A stretch of 64,000 bases of DNA from an uncultured Rubritalea sp. (GTDB lineage: Bacteria; Verrucomicrobiota; Verrucomicrobiia; Verrucomicrobiales; Akkermansiaceae): positions 1 through 64,000 of the forward strand of contig CAKZNV010000248.1 in the NCBI GenBank assembly GCA_937132085.1. Reading direction: 5' to 3'. Position 1 is the stretch's first letter. Every line of letters begins with the position of its first letter. Shown piece by piece: positions 45,922 to 53,545 of this stretch. The notes below the pieces were generated by a model that saw only the letters and a program-made list of their open reading frames with translations, did no database searches and was not told where the DNA came from. The position numbers and the translations under genes are program-made.

Positions 45922-46302
45922 ATGAAAAAGACAATACTTATAACCACATTTACAGCCCTCGCCTGCTGTGCTGTCAACGCTGGAGGTTTGAAAGATGATC
46001 TCAAGAAGAACAATAGTAAGACTCCTAAAATTGCTCCTAAAGAAATGCTTAAAAAGCACGCTAAGGATGCTACTAAAGTTGCCGGAGAACAAGACGAACT
46101 TTCTGCCGACGTGCAAGATCTTGTTCAGGAACAAACTGATCCTAAAGTAATCGAACTCCTCAACGCAGCTGAAGAGCTCATGGGTGAAGCCACTGAGCTT
46201 CTCGAAAACAAGAAAACTGACGGTGGCACTCTCGCTATCGAAACAGAAATCATCGAGAAAATCTACGAAGCAGCTAAGAAAAAACAGTCCAATAGTAGCT
46301 GA
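45922..46302 (+). CDS. Small secreted charged protein, first half of a frame cut by TGA
   Basis: A 126-residue protein with a signal peptide (MKKTILITTFTALACCAVNA) and a Lys/Glu/Asp-rich helical body. It ends with TGA at 46300-46302. The frame continues without another stop for 94 codons in the same phase to 46584, with similar Ser/Gln/Lys codons on both sides of the stop (QSNSS, then QSSKKG). The two parts therefore look like one gene of about 220 residues broken by one codon. It sits 34 bases after the DUF4175-type gene. No family recognised. Confidence 0.65.
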   Translation: MKKTILITTFTALACCAVNAGGLKDDLKKNNSKTPKIAPKEMLKKHAKDATKVAGEQDELSADVQDLVQEQTDPKVIELLNAAEELMGEATELLENKKTDGGTLAIETEIIEKIYEAAKKKQSNSS

Positions 46303-46584
46303 CAAAGCAGCAAAAAAGGCATGGGTTCCATGCTCGAAATGATGAAAGGAATGATGGATAAAAAGCCTGGAGACAAGAAGGGTGATAAGCCTGGAGATCA
46401 ACCTGGTGAAGGTGGCGAAGGCACAACAGATAAAACCAGCAGTAAGATCGATGGTTCTGCTAACAACACCAAAGAAGAACGCCGAGTCCCTAAAAATCCG
46501 TCTGCTGCTAGCAGAACACTTCCTAGAGAAGAACAGAGAGCGATTGATGCCTACAACAAGCAGAAAAAAGCCACAAAAAAGTAG
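46303..46584 (+). pseudogene. Second half of the split frame, Lys/Gly-rich C-terminal part
   Basis: In the same frame as the 45922 gene. Reading through the TGA adds QSSKKG, a Met-rich patch (MGSMLEMMKGMMDKKP), a Gly/Asp/Lys low-complexity stretch and a C-terminal motif LPREEQRAIDAYNKQ. An ATG at 46321 has an AAAAAGG element one base upstream, so a separate 87-residue protein without a signal peptide is possible. Whether it is a remnant, a reinitiated protein or a readthrough product cannot be settled from sequence. The C-terminal motif recalls the last residues of other PVC secreted repeat proteins. Confidence 0.55.
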
Positions 46585-46609
46585 AATACTTTAAAGTCAC
46601 ATTCACATA

Positions 46610-47650
46610 ATGCGAATCAAGAATATCACCAAAACATCTCGTCAATGGAGCACGTGCTTAGCACTTGCCCTAGGTCTGGGTGCCGTGCCATTGCTGCCTA
46701 ATAATGCCAATGGCCAAAGCATTCCTCGCCGTGGCGTAGATGTCATCCCTAATGAGGTTGAACTAGCCTATAAGAAAGGTCTCAAATATTTAGCTAAATC
46801 ACAGACCCCAGATGGATCGTTTGGTGGCGGTGGATTTGGTGCTCAGCCAGGACTTGTAGGCGTCTGCGTATTATCATTTCTAGCTCACGGCGAAGACCCT
46901 GCTCATGGTCAATATTCAAAGAATATTCAAAAGGGCATCGACTTCCTCATCAAGTCACAGAATAAAACGACAGGTATGATGGGCTCTAGCATGTATAATC
47001 ATGGATTCGCCACTCTCGCCCTCGCTGAAATCTATGGAATGGTAGAAGACAAACGTGTTGAGTCAGCTCTACAAAAAGCGGTGAACCTCATCGTTTCCTC
47101 TCAAGAACGTAACCCAACCAATGCTTGGAGATATGGCCCTGACGACAAGACTGCTGATACAACAGTTGCAGGCTGTCAGATAGTTGCTCTCCTTGCAGCT
47201 AGAAACGCTGGTATTCCAGTGGCTGATAAGAACATTGATAAAGCCCTAGCATACATGGCTAGCTGTAGAGCATCTAATGGTGGCTACGGCTACACATCTA
47301 AAAACTCTCCACGCACCACACTTACTGCGATTGGTTCCCTTTGCCTTTCATTGGCAAAACAAAAGGATGACAAGGCGTTCCCTGTCATCACGAAGTTCCT
47401 GAAAAGCCGATTAGAAGACTCCTCCCATCACTACGTATTCTACCACGAATACTACATGGCTCAGGCTCTTTTCCATGCTGATGAAGAACTATGGAAGATT
47501 TGGAATGAAAAGAACACAAAATTAATGACTGCTTCACAGATGCCTGATGGCAGCTGGAACGACAGCCGAATGGGCCAGTCTGGTGCTACTGGATTCGCTC
47601 TCCTTTCAATGGCTCTCAACTACAGATTCCTACCAATTTACGAAAAATAG
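46610..47650 (+). CDS. Secreted prenyltransferase/squalene-cyclase-repeat protein
   Basis: A 346-residue protein with a signal peptide (up to about residue 35, LPNNANGQS). The body has several alpha-alpha barrel repeats of the squalene-cyclase/prenyltransferase type: GLKYLAKSQTPDGSFGG, INFLIKSQN-like at 110, VNLIVSSQERNP, ALAYMASCRASNGGYGY and TASQMPDGSW. There is no DxDD acid motif, so a cyclase reaction is unlikely; similar exported proteins in PVC bacteria are thought to bind glycan or protein. It follows the split gene by 25 bases. Confidence 0.78.
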   Translation: MRIKNITKTSRQWSTCLALALGLGAVPLLPNNANGQSIPRRGVDVIPNEVELAYKKGLKYLAKSQTPDGSFGGGGFGAQPGLVGVCVLSFLAHGEDPAHGQYSKNIQKGIDFLIKSQNKTTGMMGSSMYNHGFATLALAEIYGMVEDKRVESALQKAVNLIVSSQERNPTNAWRYGPDDKTADTTVAGCQIVALLAARNAGIPVADKNIDKALAYMASCRASNGGYGYTSKNSPRTTLTAIGSLCLSLAKQKDDKAFPVITKFLKSRLEDSSHHYVFYHEYYMAQALFHADEELWKIWNEKNTKLMTASQMPDGSWNDSRMGQSGATGFALLSMALNYRFLPIYEK

Positions 47651-47652
47651 TC

Positions 47653-49128
47653 ATGCAATTATCTTCTTCAACGCTACCTCTCATTCTCACTCTTCTAGCC
47701 ACTCCCCTCTGTAAATCAGATCAGAAGGATTTCATTAATTTTGAGAATGACGACACGCTACACGGATCATTTCAGGGGCTCACTACCAGTGGAAAAATCA
47801 TCTGGAAAAGTCCACAGGCTAACAACAATATCGCTTTCTCTACTGATGAACTAAGACAGATCGTCTTTAATAATGGTGAACTTAAAAAGCCATTCACACA
47901 CACTAGCTACATCACTCTGACAAACCTTGATGTCATCCCAGGCAACATCGCTAAAATGGATGAGGGCTTTGTCACGGTTAAAACTGACTTTGCAGGAGAG
48001 ATTAAAATCCCTAATGATCAAATTTCGAACATAACATTTCAGCCACTAGGTGACAAAATCCTCTACCGCGGTCCATACTCAGAAGAAGGTTGGACAGCTA
48101 CACCATTTCAGTCGACCAAGACTGACGACAAGAAGTCTGACGAAGAAAAAAAACAGACTAAAAAGGAAGGATGGACATTCAACAGCTTCACTTGGAAGCA
48201 TACAGGCACTCCTAGCCTATTGATGAGTAATTTGAAACTCCCAGATAAGTTTCGATTTACTTTTGACATGGATTCACAAAGCAACAGTTATATCAATCTC
48301 GTTGTTTTAGCTGACATGAATCCTCCTAAAGAGGAAGAAGCTAAGGATGAAAAAGCTCCTAAAGTGAAAAGAACCAATAGTGCTAGTGTTATAGCTAACG
48401 CGATAGGCACAGGTCTCTCTTTCCGTATGACTACTAGTTCAGCCTCACTCCTGTTCTATGGCTTCGATAAAGAAGGCGTAGCATACACTAAGACTCTAAC
48501 AAATTTGATTCAACACCGTTCATACCAACCCAACTACACACAGAAAAACTTCTATGATGTCCGAGTTGATAAAGCCAATAATTCCGTCTTATTCTATAAA
48601 TCAAAGGTTCTTATCGGACAATGGGACATTTCGAATATCGCTGACGAACTCAAAGGCGATAAACTAGGCTACTATGTTCAATACAACAACTCAAAGAAGG
48701 TGAACAAATTCACTGATATGACTCTAAGCTCTTGGAGTGGAGTCATTGACCCTGCTATCACTTTGGAGAATGACAACAGAGACATCGTTATGCTAGCTAA
48801 TGGCACAGATAGGTTTTCAGGTAAAACTATTGGCATAAAAGAAAACATCTTAGACCTCAAAGGTCCATTTGCTGAATTAGCTATTCCTACTGATCAGATT
48901 CAAACACTTTCCTTTGCTAAGAAAAACCAAGCAGAGCCCGTTACCCCTTCTAGTGGTGATGTTGCGATTAGATTCTATGGATCAGGAAAAATCACTGGGG
49001 CTCTCAGTAAAGGACCTGATGGCTCATTCTACCTAGAAAACCCAACGCTCGGCAAACTAAAGATTAGCTTCGACTACATCACATCCATTCAATTTTCAGA
49101 TCTAGATTACATCTACGAGATCGAGTAA
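47653..49128 (+). CDS. Secreted NGD/jelly-roll paralogue 1
   Basis: A 491-residue protein with a signal peptide (MQLSSSTLPLILTLLATPLC). It starts 2 bases after the repeat-protein gene. A short N-terminal beta unit (FENDDTLHGSFQGL), a second (LTNLDVIPGNIAKMDEGFVTVKTDF then AGEIKIP) and a final one (LANGTDRFSGKTIGIKENILDL) bracket a central segment of about 220 residues with jelly-roll spacing that ends in MTLSSWSGV. A Lys/Asp insert at about 155-175 is unique to this copy. Most diverged of the four paralogues. Function unknown. Confidence 0.65.
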   Translation: MQLSSSTLPLILTLLATPLCKSDQKDFINFENDDTLHGSFQGLTTSGKIIWKSPQANNNIAFSTDELRQIVFNNGELKKPFTHTSYITLTNLDVIPGNIAKMDEGFVTVKTDFAGEIKIPNDQISNITFQPLGDKILYRGPYSEEGWTATPFQSTKTDDKKSDEEKKQTKKEGWTFNSFTWKHTGTPSLLMSNLKLPDKFRFTFDMDSQSNSYINLVVLADMNPPKEEEAKDEKAPKVKRTNSASVIANAIGTGLSFRMTTSSASLLFYGFDKEGVAYTKTLTNLIQHRSYQPNYTQKNFYDVRVDKANNSVLFYKSKVLIGQWDISNIADELKGDKLGYYVQYNNSKKVNKFTDMTLSSWSGVIDPAITLENDNRDIVMLANGTDRFSGKTIGIKENILDLKGPFAELAIPTDQIQTLSFAKKNQAEPVTPSSGDVAIRFYGSGKITGALSKGPDGSFYLENPTLGKLKISFDYITSIQFSDLDYIYEIE

Positions 49129-49195
49129 CTTAGACAATTCGTCCACTCCTTCATTTAGTAACCACACTTTTTCATCTTCTTTAAAAAAGACACTC

Positions 49196-50512
49196 ATGCG
49201 TTCATTCATTACATTTTCAAGCATTATAGCCGCCCTATTTATCGGCGTCACCGCTAGCTCAGCTCAACATAAAGTTACTCTAACAAATGGAGATCAGCTT
49301 TCAGGAAAGCTCATCGATAGCGATACTGAGGGGGTGATATTCCTCGAGTATCCAAATTCCAATAAGCCGATCAAACTGCTAGAATCATCTATTCAGAATA
49401 TAAAGCTTAACAGCAAAAGCGTTCTCGCTGACGGAAAACACAAGGAGCGCATCAAGCTCGTTAATGGTGATGAATTCCCAATAAGTCTTACATCTTTAGA
49501 TAAAGACACGGTCTCGTTTAAGACTAGTTACGCTGGGAGTCACACTATTCCTAGAGCACAAGTCTCAGGTATTTACTTCAATAACCTTGCTGAAGACCTT
49601 CTTTATCAAGGACCAAATAAGCTTACAAATTGGAAGCAGTATGGCGGAAAATGGGAAGTTGTAGAAAATAAACTCACTTCCGTCCAAAGAGGCAAGATTT
49701 CTAAAAACATCAATAACTTAACTGAGAACTTCAAGATCGAATTCGTTTCTAGTTGGACAGAGGTTGCTCCAAATATGAGAATTTATTTCTCCACCACTTC
49801 TGGAGACATTAACAAGAAACAGGATTGTTACTACATGGAGATCAATGTCAGTGGGCAACGACTTGTCAAAAAAACAAATAATCGACTCACCTTCATTGGC
49901 ACTAATCTCGTCCAGGCTGATACCTACAAAAATAAATCTGCTAAGTTTGAAATATTTGTAGATCGTCAATCCAACGTAGTCACCCTCTTTATTGATGGTA
50001 AAAAAGTCAAAGAATTTAAGGACAAAGACGCGGCACCAAAAGGCTCACAGATCATCTTTGAATGCTCACAACGACATAATGAGAAAATCTCATTTGAAGA
50101 TATCTCTATCTCAAGCTGGAATGGCATCGCTCCTTCTAATAATAAAAAGAACGCTGAAGCTCTCAAAAAGAATGACCTCATTATGAACACTTCTAGCACT
50201 CAGATGGCTGGCTCTATTGATAAGATAGTGCGTTCCAATAATGACCTTCAAGTTCATCTCAACATCCCATTTGCTAAGAAACCTAGTGTCATTTCGAGCT
50301 CTAAAATCCAACACATTCTCCTCCAAACAGCAGATAAAGCTGAAGGATTGAAAACGACTAAATTTGGAGCGACTCTATCAATTGGTGGTAAACTATCTTT
50401 CAACCAATCCAAAATTGCTGGAGACACCATGACCGTCAGCCATCCCATCATTGGAGAGCTTAACATCCTTCTCTCTTCTCTCCACGAAGTGAAGAGAAAT
50501 ACTGAAAAGTAG
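49196..50512 (+). CDS. Secreted NGD/jelly-roll paralogue 2
   Basis: A 438-residue protein with a signal peptide (MRSFITFSSIIAALFIGVTASSA). Two NGD units near the start (LTNGDQLSGKLIDSDTEGVIF; LVNGDEFPISLTSLDKDTVSF, then AGSHTIP), the pivot LLYQGPNKLTNW, and a central beta-rich segment ending ISISSWNGIAP. The third unit is weaker (NTSSTQMAGSID) with later hydrophobic strands. The alternation of strands suggests a jelly-roll of LamG or DUF1080 type that could bind polysaccharide. It starts 67 bases after paralogue 1. Confidence 0.65.
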   Translation: MRSFITFSSIIAALFIGVTASSAQHKVTLTNGDQLSGKLIDSDTEGVIFLEYPNSNKPIKLLESSIQNIKLNSKSVLADGKHKERIKLVNGDEFPISLTSLDKDTVSFKTSYAGSHTIPRAQVSGIYFNNLAEDLLYQGPNKLTNWKQYGGKWEVVENKLTSVQRGKISKNINNLTENFKIEFVSSWTEVAPNMRIYFSTTSGDINKKQDCYYMEINVSGQRLVKKTNNRLTFIGTNLVQADTYKNKSAKFEIFVDRQSNVVTLFIDGKKVKEFKDKDAAPKGSQIIFECSQRHNEKISFEDISISSWNGIAPSNNKKNAEALKKNDLIMNTSSTQMAGSIDKIVRSNNDLQVHLNIPFAKKPSVISSSKIQHILLQTADKAEGLKTTKFGATLSIGGKLSFNQSKIAGDTMTVSHPIIGELNILLSSLHEVKRNTEK

Positions 50513-50532
50513 AACGGACATCCACATCGAAG

Positions 50533-51981
50533 ATGAAAAAATCAACAAAATGCGAAATCTACAGAACTGACCATCGAGTCAGCGCATTTTGTTTACTATT
50601 ACTCTGCTTCACACTCCCGCTCCTGCCTCAGCTTGGGAACGCCCAAACTGAACCTACTGCATCGTTACCTAGTTCTGAACATAGTTATCGATTAGTATTC
50701 AAAAATGGAGACTCGATGCATGCAAAAAGACTCTCCACGTCTAATAAATCTGACGACTCCATCTCTATCGAATCTAGATATTTGTTAGAAACCGCAGACT
50801 TTTCAATATCACAACTCAAGAGCATTGAGTTACAACTCGCAGCACAACCAAATAGCAAATTCTCTCCAGAGCACCTCGCCACTATCACCATTAGCGTAGC
50901 TAACCCTAAAGATGAACTTCTGAAGATTACTGAGAGAATAGAAGGTCAAATTATAAAGCTCGATGAAAACTATGTTACTCTCAAAACTCATTTTGCGACT
51001 AATCTCACTATCCCAAGAACTGAAATTCAGGATATAGAAATTGAAGACCAAACAGGAATTCTTTTTAAGTCCCCACGTTCAATCGGCAACTGGAGAGTGC
51101 ATGACCAAGCGAATCCCTCGTGGAAAATTCAGCACCAACAATTCATCAGCACCAAACAACAATGTGAAATCTCTAAAGACATCAAGCTTCCTGACCTCGC
51201 ACATATTAGCTTTGAAGTGGAACATCAGAAAACACGTAGGTTTTATCTCTACTTCTATGCTGCTCAAAATGCTGATGATGATGAAGAGAAAACGAACTAC
51301 TACCAATTTGTCACCCAGACTGGAACCCACTTTATTCAGCGTGTCACCAATGGAGTCATCCATCCCTTACAGCGTAAAATAGACAGGAACGCACCTAGGA
51401 TCCGTAGCTCTCGAAGAAAAAAGCTAAGCTACGATCTCTACCTTGATCGTGAAAATGGTCAATTCCACATCTATATTGATGGTAATTTCTATCGTTCATT
51501 TCATGATGAAAATCCACAAACTGCCACATTAGGAACGTCGATTCATCTCGTCTCTAAATCAGCTCCTCACATCATCTCAAATTTCAAAGTCAGAAGCTGG
51601 AGTGGAGCCCTAAACATGTCCACGCAGCTGGAACAAGATGACACGGACATCACCCCTAATCAGATCAAGCTTCACAACGGAGATTCAATCACAGGAACCA
51701 CCAACAGCATTAAAAGTGAAGCCATCATGGTAGAAACTCAATTCGGACTCCTAACAGTCCCACTAAAAGGAGTTTCGAAAATCCATAGCTCTACAGATAA
51801 AAAAACTACTCCTCTCAAGTTAACAAACACGCACATCAAAGCTAGCTTCCTAAACGAGGATTTTATCATACTAAAACTCAATAGCATCAAAGGCTATCAA
51901 CTCAACGCCTCGCATCGAATCTTCGGAGAAAACACATACGATTTGAGAGCATTCTCGAAAATTGAATTTAATCTTCAGTAA
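50533..51981 (+). CDS. Secreted NGD/jelly-roll paralogue 3
   Basis: A 482-residue protein with a signal peptide preceded by a 17-residue polar lead (hydrophobic core about 18-33, LLLLCFTLPLLPQL). Same plan: FKNGDSMHAKRLS, a KLDENYVTLKTHFATNLTIPR unit, pivot ILFKSPRSIGNW, central segment ending FKVRSWSGAL, and a third unit LHNGDSITGTTNSIKS followed by VETQFGLLTVP. The C-terminal DLRAFSKIEFN strand matches paralogue 4 (DLRAFTRIDLH), so the two are close relatives. It starts 20 bases after paralogue 2. Confidence 0.65.
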   Translation: MKKSTKCEIYRTDHRVSAFCLLLLCFTLPLLPQLGNAQTEPTASLPSSEHSYRLVFKNGDSMHAKRLSTSNKSDDSISIESRYLLETADFSISQLKSIELQLAAQPNSKFSPEHLATITISVANPKDELLKITERIEGQIIKLDENYVTLKTHFATNLTIPRTEIQDIEIEDQTGILFKSPRSIGNWRVHDQANPSWKIQHQQFISTKQQCEISKDIKLPDLAHISFEVEHQKTRRFYLYFYAAQNADDDEEKTNYYQFVTQTGTHFIQRVTNGVIHPLQRKIDRNAPRIRSSRRKKLSYDLYLDRENGQFHIYIDGNFYRSFHDENPQTATLGTSIHLVSKSAPHIISNFKVRSWSGALNMSTQLEQDDTDITPNQIKLHNGDSITGTTNSIKSEAIMVETQFGLLTVPLKGVSKIHSSTDKKTTPLKLTNTHIKASFLNEDFIILKLNSIKGYQLNASHRIFGENTYDLRAFSKIEFNLQ

Positions 51982-52040
51982 TCACCACTCTATAACACTT
52001 AAAAATTAAAGTCTAACGACTAACTTCACCATAAATCACC

Positions 52041-53459
52041 ATGATAAAATCTATCACAACATCACTCTTACTCTACGCCGCATCACTAGGAAGCATCATG
52101 GCTCAAGATGAGCAGCCACTGTCAGCGAAGCTGAACTTCCTCAATGGTGACACGTTCTCAGGACAAATCATAAAATGGGACACAGAAAAAATTCAAATCA
52201 AGAGCGCGTTCCTAGTAGACCCAGCTACCTTCCCTACTGCAAATCTCGTCGACGTCATTCTAGAGAGTGACGGCACCCCGATTATCCAAAAAGATGATCC
52301 TAATGCGAAAGAGAAGGCTATCACCACCATTAAAATGAATAATCGCTTCAACATGTCTGATGAACATGATGTGATCAAAGGTGAATTTAAGCAGATAGAT
52401 GATGATTCTGTCACCATCGACACTGCATACGCGGGTCAGCTAAAGATCGATCGAAAGATGATCAACAAACTTTGGATTGAGACTGAGTCAGGTTATATCT
52501 ACAGTGGCCCAAACAACTTAAAAGAATGGCATAACAACGAGCCTAGCCAAGTATGGAGATACACCAACAACTCCCTTATTGCTGAAGCTACAGCAAGCAT
52601 TTCAAAAGATGTAAAGCTACCAAATCAAGCTGTGATAAGCATGGATCACGAATGGAAAGGTAATCCCTATTTTTCTACTAAACTCTACTCTAGCGATCAT
52701 GAGCAGTCTCGTCCTGACTTCCACTACGAATTCGTTGCCCGCTCTGGTAGCCTATATATCCAAAAAGTATTTGAAAATAGAACAACTCGACTCAACACAA
52801 AAAACCAACTAGGCAATCGTCCTTTTGGCCGTGGAAGAGTTTTAAATAACGCGAAAAGTGCTCATTACGACATCTATATGGATATCGATAAAGGCATTTT
52901 TCATATCTACTTAAATGGCAAGCTCTTTGGAACTTACACGGACCCATCCCCTAAACCTGAAAAATTTGGAACTGCAATACACCTCTTTAACCATAATAAT
53001 TCTAAATCAAAGATCTCTAAAATAAGAATCAATGCCTGGAACGGAAATGAACCACAAAATGAAGATGACTCAGCTCTAAAGGCTCTCAAAGGTGAAGGTC
53101 AAAAAGTGCTACTTCGTAACGGAGACGCTGTGCTCGGTCAGATTGGTGCAATCAAAAATGGCTTCATTGAAGTTGTTACTGAATTTGGCCCACTGAAAAT
53201 TCCAGTGATAGGTATGAGAACAATTGACCTCTCTGGATCAGAGAAGCACAAACCTAAAAGATATAAGGAAGACATCAAAGCATGGTTCAATGAACAAGAA
53301 TGGGTCATCCTTAAGCCGATAGAAATTAACGGCAATAAACTCAAAGCTTTCCACCAAGCATTTGGTGAAAAAGAATTTGATCTTAGAGCATTCACACGTA
53401 TCGACCTTCACGTCAATAATGAGAAGATCAATAGTCTTCGTAAGGTTGAAGAATGGTAA
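52041..53459 (+). CDS. Secreted NGD/jelly-roll paralogue 4
   Basis: A 472-residue protein with a signal peptide (MIKSITTSLLLYAASLGSIMA). Units: FLNGDTFSGQIIKWDTEKIQI, a VIKGEFKQIDDDSVTIDTAYAG unit, pivot YIYSGPNNLKEW, central segment (IYMDIDKGIFHIYLNGKLFGTY is the typical D-x-G-x-F-x-I-Y-x-x-G strand) ending IRINAWNGNEP, and LRNGDAVLGQIGAIKNG with EVVTEFGPLKIP. It ends with DLRAFTRIDLH. Last of the array; a weak hairpin (53485-53513) follows before the oxidoreductase gene. Confidence 0.65.
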   Translation: MIKSITTSLLLYAASLGSIMAQDEQPLSAKLNFLNGDTFSGQIIKWDTEKIQIKSAFLVDPATFPTANLVDVILESDGTPIIQKDDPNAKEKAITTIKMNNRFNMSDEHDVIKGEFKQIDDDSVTIDTAYAGQLKIDRKMINKLWIETESGYIYSGPNNLKEWHNNEPSQVWRYTNNSLIAEATASISKDVKLPNQAVISMDHEWKGNPYFSTKLYSSDHEQSRPDFHYEFVARSGSLYIQKVFENRTTRLNTKNQLGNRPFGRGRVLNNAKSAHYDIYMDIDKGIFHIYLNGKLFGTYTDPSPKPEKFGTAIHLFNHNNSKSKISKIRINAWNGNEPQNEDDSALKALKGEGQKVLLRNGDAVLGQIGAIKNGFIEVVTEFGPLKIPVIGMRTIDLSGSEKHKPKRYKEDIKAWFNEQEWVILKPIEINGNKLKAFHQAFGEKEFDLRAFTRIDLHVNNEKINSLRKVEEW

Positions 53460-53545
53460 TCCTCCTACTTATTACTAACATTAAAAGGCTTAGCTAATAT
53501 TAAGTTTAGCCTTCAATAAATTCATTTTCATGGTTTAATACATGC

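Noticed and set aside
46300..46302. TGA as selenocysteine
   Set aside because: No stem-loop with the usual spacing was evident by eye after the codon, the surroundings are low-complexity Ser/Gln/Lys, and no redox motif is present.
45793..46401. A 202-residue frame on the minus strand over the split small gene
   Set aside because: Phe/Ser/Cys-rich composition typical of antisense to Lys/Glu-rich coding; the plus frame has a signal peptide and fits its neighbours.
53485..53513. AAGGCT/AGCCTT hairpin after paralogue 4
   Set aside because: Only six base pairs with a 17-base AT-rich loop and no T-run; too weak to annotate as a terminator.
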